This document shows positions 43,285 to 52,131 of a DNA stretch of 58,710 nt, piece by piece (the first letter of the stretch is position 1; each line of letters starts with the position of its first letter). A program made the translations under genes and the position numbers. Below the pieces are notes generated by a model. That model did not search any database and was not told where the DNA came from. It saw only the letters and a program-made list of their open reading frames with translations. Origin of the DNA: a virus; IMG/VR virus record IMGVR_UViG_3300030118_002829, positions 1 through 58,710 of that record. One strand, given 5' to 3'.

Positions 43285-43653
43285 TTAATACATAAAATCA
43301 GAAGCATCTTCTATTGTTATACTAGGACCCGTTTGTGAAGTAGAGTCTGTGACCTTAATTGAAACATCCTTTTCTAGTAGTTGTTTTACAGATTGCATGA
43401 CTTGGTTTGGGTCATTTTCTCCCAATAAATCTTTACCTAAAACTAATACCTTATTATCATAAATAGTGCTTTTAGATGGGTCTGCCAATATTATAAAATT
43501 ACCACCTTGTCTAATGTCTCTCATGCCTTGAGCCATACCCTTTTTGAAAATCTTCAGAGCGTTTCTAGATTCTTTAGGTAATCGCATAGTTCTAAACACA
43601 TCCATTATGCCCTTTTCAATAGTATCTAATTTTAATACATCTTCCCATGTCAT
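43285..43653 (-). CDS. Tagged small protein (MTWEDVLKL)
   Basis: 122 residues starting MTWEDVLKLDTIEKGIMDVF. RBS AGGAGATGATAAG. Mixed helix and strand (GNFIILADPSKSTIYDNKVLVLGKDLL, then KDVSIKVTDSTSQTGPSITIED). No catalytic motif seen. Neighbour of another tagged gene downstream and the 357-residue protein upstream. Confidence 0.6.
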   Translation of the reverse strand: MTWEDVLKLDTIEKGIMDVFRTMRLPKESRNALKIFKKGMAQGMRDIRQGGNFIILADPSKSTIYDNKVLVLGKDLLGENDPNQVMQSVKQLLEKDVSIKVTDSTSQTGPSITIEDASDFMY

Positions 43654-43657
43654 CTTA

Positions 43658-44731
43658 TCATCTCCTAACAGTTCTTCCTGCTCTCAAATCAGCCATCATC
43701 TCATCCACTCTTTCAGCCTCGGCTTCTCTTTCTTCAAAGGTTGGACCTTCTTCTTGTCTTGTAGGTCTTTCCGCTTCTCTTGCCTCAATAGCCCTTCTCA
43801 TAGCAGCATCTTCATCTGTTGCTAAACTCATCAATACATCCCTTCCATATGCATTAACCATATCCCAAATTTGATTTCTAGCATTTAGGATTTCTTTTTG
43901 TTGTTTAAGGTCGGCTAAAGTAACACCAGTGTTTTGTGAATATGCATAAAGTAAAGCATCAATAAAAGGTTCCTTGATTCTACCTTTTGTATGATGGTTG
44001 AATTCAGTAGGTTCATTGAGAAGATTGTAAACTTTTTCTCTTAATCTCTTAATATCAGACTGTTGCATTTCAGCAGTTTTCTCAGCATATTGAGTTCCTG
44101 CTAATCTTCTAAGTTGTGCAATATCGTATTTGTCTTTCATTACCCTTGATAAATTTATTTCAAAGTTATCATCGTGAATATAATCCCCATCAAAGTCTAA
44201 CTTAGCATCTTCAAGTGATTCTTTTAATCTAGTCAAAAGACCAATACCTTCCTTGAGTTGTTTATCCTCTTGGACTCTAGAAAAGGTAGTAGTTCCTCTT
44301 GGTTGAGTAGTCTTTTGTCTAGGTGTTTTCTGAGAAGCCATAATGTCTGTAAGTAAATCTTGGAGTCCAGTCATAATTGGTTTCATAATTGTAGGCTCGA
44401 TTTCACTACCTTTGATAGCGTTGATTAAAGCCCGAACATTTGTCTCTCTTACACTTCTAAGATAAGGGTCATCACTTTGTTTACCATCGGCAAATCCTAA
44501 CATCAAACTCTTTGGCGAACCTAGTTTATTCATATCAGTTTCACTATCTAATAGGTTTTGAATAGCAGTAAATAACTGATTAGACATTTTAGGCTGATTA
44601 GTCCTTTGCATACTTTCAAGAAGTTCTTTCCAAGTAGCACCATCTTGTTTTAGAATATCTTCTAAATAACACTTTAACATAATGAACGGGTCATTAGTTT
44701 TCAAAAGTTTTGCTTTTAGAAGTGTTCCCAT
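43658..44731 (-). CDS. Hypothetical helical head-cluster protein
   Basis: 357 residues. The N-terminus LLKTNDPFIMLKCYLEDILKQDGATWKELLESMQ includes an LEDILK and a W-K-E-L-L segment that resemble the tag motif in disguised form, and NDPF..LK also seen in the protease N-terminus. The body is helical; the last 60 residues are Glu/Arg-rich (REAERPTRQEEGPTFEEREAEA). No family recognised. Probably a virion-internal or assembly protein, by position. Confidence 0.55.
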   Translation of the reverse strand: MGTLLKAKLLKTNDPFIMLKCYLEDILKQDGATWKELLESMQRTNQPKMSNQLFTAIQNLLDSETDMNKLGSPKSLMLGFADGKQSDDPYLRSVRETNVRALINAIKGSEIEPTIMKPIMTGLQDLLTDIMASQKTPRQKTTQPRGTTTFSRVQEDKQLKEGIGLLTRLKESLEDAKLDFDGDYIHDDNFEINLSRVMKDKYDIAQLRRLAGTQYAEKTAEMQQSDIKRLREKVYNLLNEPTEFNHHTKGRIKEPFIDALLYAYSQNTGVTLADLKQQKEILNARNQIWDMVNAYGRDVLMSLATDEDAAMRRAIEAREAERPTRQEEGPTFEEREAEAERVDEMMADLRAGRTVRR

Positions 44732-44740
44732 GTTATCGCC

Positions 44741-44962
44741 TCAAAAGAATGGAATGTTTTCTTTCTTTAGTTTCTTTCTTTTAGGATTATGAATAACATT
44801 AGGAACATCAGCAGTTTTAGGTTCGGGCCTATCCTTTTCCTTCTTTAGTTGCATAGGAGTTAAAATAGGTCTTGACTCTCTTGCTTTTTCTTTCTGTGCT
44901 AGAATCCTTTCGGCCCTAACAAGTTCTTTTCTCATTTTATTTGTTTCTTCTCTTGTTACCAT
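44741..44962 (-). CDS. Small basic protein
   Basis: 73 residues from ATG 44962, which overlaps the portal stop's neighbourhood; upstream in-frame TTG at 44971 is not favoured. Strongly Lys/Arg-rich (MRKELVRAERILAQKEKARE; NPKRKKLKKENIPFF), helical N-terminal half and extended C-terminal half. Likely DNA- or protein-binding; no family recognised. Confidence 0.5.
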   Translation of the reverse strand: MVTREETNKMRKELVRAERILAQKEKARESRPILTPMQLKKEKDRPEPKTADVPNVIHNPKRKKLKKENIPFF

Positions 44963-44963
44963 A

Positions 44964-46622
44964 TTAACCAACTCTCCTTTCTGTTCTTCTATCTACATTA
45001 TTATTAGCCGCTTCTTTGGGTAAACCTGTCGCCCGATTAGGAGGGCCTACGCTCATCCTAGGTTTAGGAGTTGCGCCTTTCACTTTAGCAGGTTGTCCTG
45101 CTTGTTCCATTGTAGGTTTAGTGCCAGCCTCCATCATTTGACCTAATTGTGATTGGTCAATATCAGTTCCCGCATAAGGGTCAGACTCAAACTTTTCATC
45201 CTCAGTTTCTTCTCCACCTTCTCCTTCGGGTTTAGGTTCGGGTTTGGAATAAATGAATTTGCCATTTTCATCCATATCAACCTCAAATCCTAAATTTTTA
45301 ATTTGACCAGCAATATTAACTTCAATCTCTCTCTTTCTCATTTTAGCGATTTCATCTTCTTCTTCAGATGGTGGTAGAATAATATCCCAATCAGTAATAC
45401 CAAATTGCCTAACTACAAATGGGAATACATATTTATTCCAAACATTTTGAGCCATTTCTACTGCTCTATTCGTAACAAGTATTTGCATACCCTCATTGTT
45501 TAATCCACCACTAGTAGAATTATCAGCCATGAAAATTTTACTTACACCATAGAAAGCAGCAACTCTGTCTCTCAAATCTTCCTTAACAGAAATGTAATCC
45601 ATTTCCTTTAGACTATCCATGAATTTAACCCACTCAACAGAACCTCTACCATTCTCAGCCTCTATTCCCATAACTGGAATAAAGTGAGCATCCTGTTCCA
45701 TCTTTTCTTTTACTCCTCTCCAAAAAGTTTTCATTGAATCTATATTTCTTGTTTGAACTGCTAATAGACCTCTAGGCATTCTAGCCTTCGTATATGCTTG
45801 ATTGATATAATTCTCCATAGCAATCAAAGTCGTTAGATGATTAAACATTGTAATGATAGGACTTGTTCCATAAAGTCTACTTGGTTTGTATTTACTAAAG
45901 TGTAAAACTTCTCCCTTGATAAAATTCTGAACATCTCCATGTCCTCTATTTACATAATGAACAGGATACAAGTCTCCACCACATTCACCACATTTCTCAT
46001 GAGGATTATCTGCAACTACATGTCTATGATGCAAACAGGTAAAGGATGAGGAACCTTTGTTACCATCATCGTCACAAACAATAGCCATAGTAACTGGGTC
46101 GCCACGATACATTTCTTTGATTCTATGCGCTCTAATATTGCCATTTCCATCAATGAAATATTCTTTGACCAATACTAGATATGCATCGTCCATAATATTA
46201 AGGTCATCTTCTAATTCTTTTAGAACATCAATAAACATCTGTTCAGATTGGTTAGCATAACTACTTCCCATGAATTTATCAGCATACATTTTTTGTTTTG
46301 CGTCAGGTTTTCTTAAATCGGTAGATTCACAATCTGCACATTGCATTGTTGTTTCTTCATGTTCCTTACCACAAGCATTACATTTTACCGCAAATCTAGG
46401 GGTCCACTGATAACCCCTTCTGAAGATTTCATTCTTCAATTGAGTAATACAGGTTCTAAGAATAACTGAACTATCAGCAATATGATAGATAATAGGACCA
46501 GTCATCTGTAATGGATGATGCCTCTCTTGTATTCCCATCTGGTAAACTTCTCTATCTTTGGGAACAGGAGTTGTTCTTCTAAAGAAATTAGTAATAGAAA
46601 ATCTTCTTCTTTCCTCCGTCAT
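44964..46622 (-). CDS. Portal protein with two inserted zinc-binding loops
   Basis: 552 residues. The portal core is shown by EVLHFSKYKPSRLYGTSPI, AMENYINQAYTKARMPRGLL, GVSKIFMADNSTSGGLNNEG and the helical end region. Two cysteine-rich loops are unusual: C81-C84-C95-C98 (two CxxC knuckles) and C196, H198/H199/H201, C211, C214. The C-terminal 90 residues are disordered and charged. It forms the dodecameric ring for DNA passage; the zinc sites may bind TerL or stabilise the clip. ATG overlaps the homing endonuclease stop. Confidence 0.85.
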   Translation of the reverse strand: MTEERRRFSITNFFRRTTPVPKDREVYQMGIQERHHPLQMTGPIIYHIADSSVILRTCITQLKNEIFRRGYQWTPRFAVKCNACGKEHEETTMQCADCESTDLRKPDAKQKMYADKFMGSSYANQSEQMFIDVLKELEDDLNIMDDAYLVLVKEYFIDGNGNIRAHRIKEMYRGDPVTMAIVCDDDGNKGSSSFTCLHHRHVVADNPHEKCGECGGDLYPVHYVNRGHGDVQNFIKGEVLHFSKYKPSRLYGTSPIITMFNHLTTLIAMENYINQAYTKARMPRGLLAVQTRNIDSMKTFWRGVKEKMEQDAHFIPVMGIEAENGRGSVEWVKFMDSLKEMDYISVKEDLRDRVAAFYGVSKIFMADNSTSGGLNNEGMQILVTNRAVEMAQNVWNKYVFPFVVRQFGITDWDIILPPSEEEDEIAKMRKREIEVNIAGQIKNLGFEVDMDENGKFIYSKPEPKPEGEGGEETEDEKFESDPYAGTDIDQSQLGQMMEAGTKPTMEQAGQPAKVKGATPKPRMSVGPPNRATGLPKEAANNNVDRRTERRVG

Positions 46623-48106
46623 TCTTCCTCACTCCCTTGTGGCCCTTGATGTTCAAATAAATAATCACTGGCATCATCAAGGCTATCCCATTCATCATCA
46701 CTTAATTGATAAGATTCTACTATACCTTCTAGTTCATCTATTGCATCATCTACATCTGATTTAACAATATTTTCTAATTCATCCATAACACTCATTTTAT
46801 TATTCTCCTTATACTTCGCAATATTCTCTACATCAATATTGTCTTTTGTGAAATCATAATTTACATGGTCTGCATGATTAGCCCATTTCATCAACTTGAA
46901 CAATTCAGCCATTCTTTCTTTAGCCCACGGTTCCTTTTTATGATTCTTTTTGATTCTAATTAATTCAGTTAGAATATCAGCATTCTCACCTTTCATTCTA
47001 AAATAAGGGCGACACTTACTCAACAATTTAGTAATATCATCTTGTGAATAAAAATTTAATCTTTGAACGGCTCTAGTTGCTTGTGGAGATTTTTGGTCTA
47101 GATGTAGTTTACCACAACCTAATTCCTTGTGAAGTTCAGTAACGAATGCTTTACCTCTATTACCAGTAGCAATAATTCCAATTCTAGGATTATAATTTCT
47201 ATCCATTGTAATATATCCATCCGAATCAATAAATGCCGCAGTATAGGCATGAAGGTCTTTGATAATAGCATTAGGTAATTTATACAATTCACCATCAATA
47301 TTTGTTATTCCTAACTTTTGCGCTCTCTTAGCAATAATTTGAGGAGAAGCCCTACGATGTAATTTAGTAGGCAACTTATCATAAATTAATCTAGAAGAAA
47401 TACTCGGATTATCACAGACTTGTTTTAGGATATTATCATCCAATTGTTTAGAAATATTATACTTGATAACTTGACTTGGAATCTCAGTGACTATTTTCCT
47501 AAACTCTTTCTTTGCATTAGTCATTGTTTTCGTCAAAGACGAATATTCAGAATCATAAGTATTTCCTCTATGTAAATCGGCTTCCCAGTATTTACAAAGA
47601 ACATCTATAACTTCTCTCCTAGTATCTACATCTTTAATTGAATGAAGTTTCTTTAAGTCGTTTTCAGTATATCTCATATTTCTTAGTGGTATTTCATATG
47701 GAGATAACCAGTAAATAGATTTAATACAATTACTTAGATGATTACCATATTGAACAATTAAATTATCAATACCTTTTGTGAAACTTATTTTTTCTTCACC
47801 TTTCAAAGTTCTTCTATGTTTCTTTAACTGCTTAACAATATCAGGAATAGTCTTATTTTCAATCATGTATTGTTTTGGAAAAACATCTAACTTTGCTTTA
47901 GCCTCAGTAATATTAAGATTATATTTCTTTGATACGCTCATAGCCGCATCATAATCACTCATAATTGGGAGAGTGGATACCCATTTTTGCGCTTCCATTT
48001 GTTCTTTGATAGATTGTTTACGGTCTTCTAATTCGGCTAACTCCTCATGTTGTCTTGCCTTTTCTCGGAGTTTATCTCCTTCTTCACTTTTAGAAATTAA
48101 GCCCAA
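46619..48106 (-). CDS. LAGLIDADG-type homing endonuclease
   Basis: About 495 residues from a TTG at 48106 that follows GGAGGTGGAATG; the frame opens to 48238 but that part lies out of phase inside TerL. A winged-helix-like region (SKQLDDNILKQVCDN ... IIAKRAQKLGITN) precedes one LAGLIDADG motif, LHAYTAAFIDSDGYITM, and the usual follow-up GCGKLHLDQ, ... LLSKCRPYFRMKGENA, LTELIRIKK. The C-terminal 60 residues (MSVMDELENIVKSDVDDAIDEL) are acidic and unrelated to endonucleases. Terminase and portal are both intact, so it is inserted between them, possibly into an older small gene whose ends remain. Confidence 0.75.
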   Translation of the reverse strand: MGLISKSEEGDKLREKARQHEELAELEDRKQSIKEQMEAQKWVSTLPIMSDYDAAMSVSKKYNLNITEAKAKLDVFPKQYMIENKTIPDIVKQLKKHRRTLKGEEKISFTKGIDNLIVQYGNHLSNCIKSIYWLSPYEIPLRNMRYTENDLKKLHSIKDVDTRREVIDVLCKYWEADLHRGNTYDSEYSSLTKTMTNAKKEFRKIVTEIPSQVIKYNISKQLDDNILKQVCDNPSISSRLIYDKLPTKLHRRASPQIIAKRAQKLGITNIDGELYKLPNAIIKDLHAYTAAFIDSDGYITMDRNYNPRIGIIATGNRGKAFVTELHKELGCGKLHLDQKSPQATRAVQRLNFYSQDDITKLLSKCRPYFRMKGENADILTELIRIKKNHKKEPWAKERMAELFKLMKWANHADHVNYDFTKDNIDVENIAKYKENNKMSVMDELENIVKSDVDDAIDELEGIVESYQLSDDEWDSLDDASDYLFEHQGPQGSEEE

Positions 48107-49538
48107 ACATTCCACCTCCCATAAATTGCGCCTGTGGTTGCTCGTTATCAAATATTTCCATGTCATCCAATAATACGAATGATTCAAGCATATCATGAGT
48201 CGCAGAATTAGCAAGAGCAAGTCCCATGACCAAATCATCGTGTGCGCCTACACCTTCAAATTTGCCTTTATCAGTAATACTAAACATAGATAATTCTTCA
48301 ATAATATTATCCGTCACCTTTCTTGATTCATCATTTCCTCTAGGGAAAATAATCTTCGTATTTTCAATGTTCATTTGTAGGTTCAAGATAATTTCTTCTT
48401 TCTTTCTACGGGTCATAGTAACATCTTTGATATTCAAATCTGTTTCATTCCTTAGTTCTTGAGTAAATGATTTAGCAAAGGTATTTGTTTCAAAGTAAAT
48501 AGCATCGGGGTCAAACAATTTACCTATCATTTTTATTTTATTGATATTATCTCTAAATTCAACATTCTTTTGTCTATCAACATAAATGATTGATTTGTTT
48601 CTATTTTCATCAACTTCTAAAACAATAATTACATTGAAATCTCCATCGGTAGAAATAGCAGGGTCCACTCCTACATAGTAGGTATAGCCCGAATCCTTTC
48701 TATGTCTTAATCTAAGAATAGAATCCTTTCCTAACTTTTTACATGCTTCGATATGCTCTTGGCCAAAGAGAGCAGTTCCAGTTGAAATTGGAATACAAAG
48801 ATATTCTCTTGTAAATTTTAGTGAACCTACTTCCTTCTTTCTTTGCATTAGTGAATCGTAATCCCAACGGCTAGGCCATAATGGTTCATTGTTTTGATTG
48901 AGGCAAGGATAATTTCTAACTGTATAAACTTCTGAATATTCATCACTTGCTAACAAGGCAAAAATGTCAGTGTAGGTAAATGGAGTGCCAATCATTCTCA
49001 ATGTAGCAGTATGATGAAGTGTAGGAATCATATCTCCAAAGAACCAATCAGTTACTTTTTTGATAGCAGTCAAACTGAATTCCTTTAATGGGTCATCAAT
49101 AATAATTTCTTGAGGATGTAAACCACGAATCTGAGAACCAACTGAACGCTCAAGAATTGAATTACCATTGGTAAGAGTAATATTTCCTACCGCCCATCCT
49201 CTTGACGGTCTAAAATGAGCAATAGTGGGATTATTGAATATCTTATCTATTTCTCTCATGTGAACCATTGTCTGTTTATGGTTAGATGAAATGTAAAGCA
49301 TTTGATAGGGAGGAGGTTGAAAACATAATTGCCATACGGCCCATGAATGCATAAATACAGATTTACCGTGGTCCCTACTACAAATGATAACTGTTCTATC
49401 AGTTCCTTGCATAAGGTCTAGCCATTCTTGATGAAAAGAAGTAAATTCAAAACCTAAAACTTCAGTGAAGAAATATGGAAAGGAAGTTTTGGATAACTCC
49501 AAATCCATTTGCTTACTAAAGTCCAAATCATCTAACAT
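48090..49538 (-). CDS. Terminase large subunit (TerL)
   Basis: 482 residues from ATG 49538 (the GTG at 49541 is discounted). ATPase: CSRDHGKS (about 53-60), EIIIDDP (Walker B, 145-150) and a coupling-type MIGTPFTYTD. Nuclease (RNase H fold): VGVDPA (D292), AIYFETN (E350) and GAHDDLVMGLAL (D434/D435). It cuts and pumps genome DNA into the prohead. A TerS-like gene lies at 57749-58411, several kb upstream. The last 17 bases overlap the endonuclease frame. Confidence 0.95.
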   Translation of the reverse strand: MLDDLDFSKQMDLELSKTSFPYFFTEVLGFEFTSFHQEWLDLMQGTDRTVIICSRDHGKSVFMHSWAVWQLCFQPPPYQMLYISSNHKQTMVHMREIDKIFNNPTIAHFRPSRGWAVGNITLTNGNSILERSVGSQIRGLHPQEIIIDDPLKEFSLTAIKKVTDWFFGDMIPTLHHTATLRMIGTPFTYTDIFALLASDEYSEVYTVRNYPCLNQNNEPLWPSRWDYDSLMQRKKEVGSLKFTREYLCIPISTGTALFGQEHIEACKKLGKDSILRLRHRKDSGYTYYVGVDPAISTDGDFNVIIVLEVDENRNKSIIYVDRQKNVEFRDNINKIKMIGKLFDPDAIYFETNTFAKSFTQELRNETDLNIKDVTMTRRKKEEIILNLQMNIENTKIIFPRGNDESRKVTDNIIEELSMFSITDKGKFEGVGAHDDLVMGLALANSATHDMLESFVLLDDMEIFDNEQPQAQFMGGGMFGLNF

Positions 49539-50152
49539 CACAAATCACACTTATGCACATACTTAGCCCAAATATAGGCAAACGATTTTTTCATCTCCCC
49601 ACTATCTCTATAATAAATAGGATACTTAGCCGATTTTAATTTCTGCTTAACAGGTTCGGGAAGATTTGCTTTTTCTTCATCGTAAGGGACAAATCCTAAA
49701 CCTCTCCATTGTGGTATTAGACTCTTATTTGCTATACTAAGAATCATAGGTTTATCCGTATATTTTCCTATGACCTCTTGATAAATTTCTGACCATCCAC
49801 GATTCACCTTTATTCCGTCTACTTCTCTTGTTGGGGCAACATCTCTAGAAAATAAGGATGGATTAGCGATTGACCTTGCTCCGCCACCTGCATAAAAATC
49901 TCCGTAATCCGTAACCGCTTGAACTGCTACTGGCTTATCACCTTCACCAGTTTTACTTGAACGAATATTTACATGAAAGTCAGTATTACCTGCCCCAAAC
50001 AATCTAAAGAAGGTAGTATTCCTATTTGCCCTTGTTGGAAATATATCACTAGGACTTGGTTTCTTCTCAAATAATTCTTCAAATGATTCAGACCAAGCAT
50101 CAAAAAATAATTTTTGAACCGCCTGTTCATTTGTCATTACTTGAATAGCCAA
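49538..50152 (-). CDS. Hypothetical protein with possible GNAT-like end
   Basis: 204 residues. TTG at 50152 has GGTGATGTAA just upstream; the next start is ATG 50137. The middle has GEGDKPVAVQAVTDYGDFYA; the C-terminal third KPMILSIANKSLIPQWRGLGFVP is faintly reminiscent of acetyltransferase ends, too weak to call. Directly upstream of terminase and overlapping its start region by one base. Function unknown. Confidence 0.5.
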   Translation of the reverse strand: MAIQVMTNEQAVQKLFFDAWSESFEELFEKKPSPSDIFPTRANRNTTFFRLFGAGNTDFHVNIRSSKTGEGDKPVAVQAVTDYGDFYAGGGARSIANPSLFSRDVAPTREVDGIKVNRGWSEIYQEVIGKYTDKPMILSIANKSLIPQWRGLGFVPYDEEKANLPEPVKQKLKSAKYPIYYRDSGEMKKSFAYIWAKYVHKCDL

Positions 50153-50157
50153 TTACA

Positions 50158-50445
50158 TCACCATAGTTTCTTACAGGCTAAACATTTAGGTGTAGTAATT
50201 CTCCCTTTGCATTGGTCGCAATTGTGTCTTGCTCTAAAGTTGGCTCTCCTTTTAGGATTCTTATGTGTGCCACCTCCACGATTTTTACCCTTGCGTTTGT
50301 AATTACCATATCCCTTAGCACCCGCATGAATCTTTTTACCCTCATGCGTTAGCATCATAATTTTCTTGCCAGCCCTATCACTAGGATATACACGACCTAC
50401 ACGCATATCCTTCTTATCTTTCTTTAGGACTTCTTCCCAACTCAT
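50158..50445 (-). CDS. Tagged small zinc protein (MSWEEVLKK)
   Basis: 95 residues from ATG 50445; the GTG at 50454 belongs to the GTGATT signal. After MSWEEVLKKDKKD it is strongly basic (YGNYKRKGKNRGGGTHKNPK) and ends in a zinc ribbon CDQCKGRITTPKCLACKKLW with two CxxC pairs. The fold suggests nucleic-acid binding. Tag family member. Confidence 0.65.
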   Translation of the reverse strand: MSWEEVLKKDKKDMRVGRVYPSDRAGKKIMMLTHEGKKIHAGAKGYGNYKRKGKNRGGGTHKNPKRRANFRARHNCDQCKGRITTPKCLACKKLW

Positions 50446-50450
50446 GCAAA

Positions 50451-50804
50451 TCACTTTCTTGGTTTATGAGTATAAATATCTCCATCACTGTGCATGAAAA
50501 TTACTTTCTTTCTTTTCATAGCATCTAAGACTCTTTTCAAATCTTTAGGAGGGCAAATTGCTTTTAGGTTCTTCATACCTAATGCACCTCCTTCTTTTTT
50601 GATTTCAGCAAGGATTTCCTTTTCAATGTCAGAATCGCTCTTTACTGCTTTCTTTTCATCTCTAAGCATCTTGAAATCCTTTCCGCTTATTTTTCCGTCA
50701 CCATCAGCATCAATTCTTTTTTGATTACCAGTTAGTGTCTTTTCTTCATCATCTGTCTTTTCATGCGTTCCACAATGTATTTTCAATATATCTTGCCATG
50801 TCAT
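50451..50804 (-). CDS. Tagged protein (MTWQDILKI) with an EF-hand loop
   Basis: 117 residues. N-terminal tag, then DADGDGKISGKD (about 33-44), a 12-residue EF-hand loop with Asp at positions 1, 3, 5 and 12, so calcium binding is likely. The C-terminal half (IEKEILAEIKKEGG ... LKRVLDAMKRKKVIFMHSDGDIY) resembles a winged helix. Good GGTGAACAATA ribosome-binding site. No known family as a whole. Confidence 0.65.
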   Translation of the reverse strand: MTWQDILKIHCGTHEKTDDEEKTLTGNQKRIDADGDGKISGKDFKMLRDEKKAVKSDSDIEKEILAEIKKEGGALGMKNLKAICPPKDLKRVLDAMKRKKVIFMHSDGDIYTHKPRK

Positions 50805-51205
50805 TATTGTTCACCTCTTTGTTGGTTTTCCTTCGACCTTTTATCGTCTGTTATTGGGCCACCCTTAGCCCAAGTATAACAAGTTCTCGCTGAATGACAT
50901 TTGAAATGATGCATCCAACAATAACCTAAACGACCATCATCATCTAATTCTAGGGGCATACATTTTTCCATTCTAGGAGAAATGTCGAATGCTACACAAT
51001 TACTACAATTAGATTTCTTTGCTACTTCAGGAGTGGTATTCCATCTATCAGCATACCTTTTCCAATAATCTTCATCACTTAAGTTAAGGGGACCATATTG
51101 AATATGTTCGGCTTTAACCGCACTGTCTCTATTTTTAGTGTTTAACTCTAAATCCTGCGTTGCTCTAGGACAAGCCATTTCTTTTAGGATAATTTGCCAA
51201 CTCAT
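50804..51205 (-). CDS. Tagged Cys-rich protein (MSWQIILKE)
   Basis: 133 residues. After the tag come eight or more Cys/His: SNCSNC (C67, C70), KCMPL (C82), GYCWMHHFKC (C96, H99/H100, C103) and RTCYTW (C109). The spacing suggests a metal or Fe-S domain. The downstream stop meets the next tagged gene. Similar Cys domains occur in other marine virus proteins, but I cannot name the family. Confidence 0.6.
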   Translation of the reverse strand: MSWQIILKEMACPRATQDLELNTKNRDSAVKAEHIQYGPLNLSDEDYWKRYADRWNTTPEVAKKSNCSNCVAFDISPRMEKCMPLELDDDGRLGYCWMHHFKCHSARTCYTWAKGGPITDDKRSKENQQRGEQ

Positions 51206-51657
51206 GTTTTCATCCTCTGTGTTTTCCTCTTACTGGCTTCCTTTCTAGATAACGCATAAGCATGTGCCGCTTTCAGTCTTTTCTTCGCTTCGGGGTCTTT
51301 AGCCCTGTCTGCCGCAACTCTCGCTCGTTGTTCCACTAAATTAATTATTTGAGATTGTCTCTTATGAGATTTTGATTTAAAGGAAGCACTTGAAAAGGTT
51401 TCTTGCACATCTTTTCTTGTTCTAAATTTAACAGGAACAGTATCTTTTGGATTTTCATCAGTGTATAATCTTCTAGTAGAATCCTTTGGTTTTTTTCCTG
51501 TTCCTTTTCTTGGTTCCTTTTTTAGAATATCTTGCCAACCCTTCTTTACATAACCACTAGCATAAGCCGCTTGAGCGACTTGTTGTGCTTTTTTCTTAGT
51601 CTTGAAAGGACCTCTGGAACCCCAGTAGTAACCATCCTTTCTTTTTGTTATTGGCAT
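51202..51657 (-). CDS. Protein with internal tag motif (GWQDILKKE)
   Basis: 151 residues from ATG 51657; GTG 51666 is part of the translation signal. The N-terminal 35 residues are a small domain (GYYWGSRGPFKTKKKAQQ) and then KKGWQDILKKEPRKG, the tag motif now internal, at about 38-50. The rest is basic and helical (RVAADRAKDPEAKKRLKAAH). A fusion of a domain onto the tag shows the motif works as a portable module. Confidence 0.6.
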   Translation of the reverse strand: MPITKRKDGYYWGSRGPFKTKKKAQQVAQAAYASGYVKKGWQDILKKEPRKGTGKKPKDSTRRLYTDENPKDTVPVKFRTRKDVQETFSSASFKSKSHKRQSQIINLVEQRARVAADRAKDPEAKKRLKAAHAYALSRKEASKRKTQRMKT

Positions 51658-51662
51658 AATAA

Positions 51663-51935
51663 TCACTTTTGACTAAACTTCTTTCCAGTCTTTACATGTT
51701 GAATGCCTTTCTTTCGACCTTTCTTTTTCTTCCTATCTTGATAATCCAATCGAGATTTAGGAGTCCTTTGATAAGTTGCTTTAGGCATATATCTTCCTTT
51801 AGTTTTAGATTTAGGAGTTTTTCCCTTTGCTTTCGCTCGATGTTGTTCTTGGCTACCCCACTCCTCATCAGTCCAAGTGGATAAGTCCTGTTGCCTTTTC
51901 GTTTTGGCTTTTAGAACATTCCACCATCTAGTCAC
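51663..51935 (-). CDS. Basic protein with degenerate tag (MTRWWNVLKA)
   Basis: 90 residues from GTG 51935, set by AGGTGG upstream and by the match of MTRWWNVLKAKTKR to the tag; the frame is open upstream without a signal. Very Lys/Arg-rich (RMPKATYQRTPKSRLDYQ region), likely DNA-binding. Overlaps the upstream tagged gene's last codons. Confidence 0.5.
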   Translation of the reverse strand: MTRWWNVLKAKTKRQQDLSTWTDEEWGSQEQHRAKAKGKTPKSKTKGRYMPKATYQRTPKSRLDYQDRKKKKGRKKGIQHVKTGKKFSQK

Positions 51936-52131
51936 GATAGCCGCCACCTGCTTTCTTATATCTTTGAGCAAGCATTTGTGCTTTTCTAGCAGACCATTGA
52001 CCTGCCGCACCGCCTTTTGTTCCTCTTTTTATTTCATTGAATAACCTTCTACGAAGTTTAGGTTTCGTATAGTTACCTGCTTGGTTTACAGTAGACTTTC
52101 TTTTCTTTTTTAGTATTTCTTCCCATGTCAT
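51928..52131 (-). CDS. Tagged basic protein (MTWEEILKK)
   Basis: 67 residues from ATG 52131, preceded by GGTGAATAAT. After MTWEEILKKKRKST it is basic with a helical C-terminal half (RRLFNEIKRGTKGG; RKAQMLAQRYKKAGGG). The leader DNA is identical to that of the 43272 gene. Confidence 0.6.
   Translation of the reverse strand: MTWEEILKKKRKSTVNQAGNYTKPKLRRRLFNEIKRGTKGGAAGQWSARKAQMLAQRYKKAGGGYRD

Noticed and set aside
48090-48238. Terminase-endonuclease fusion or terminase intein
   Set aside because: TerL is complete to its C-terminus, and the overlap is in a different frame; the endonuclease has its own TTG start with GGAGGTGG.
49538-50152. GNAT acetyltransferase
   Set aside because: Only a short W-R-G-L-G-F-V-P similarity; the acetyl-CoA loop (Q/R-x-x-G-x-G/A) is not visible.
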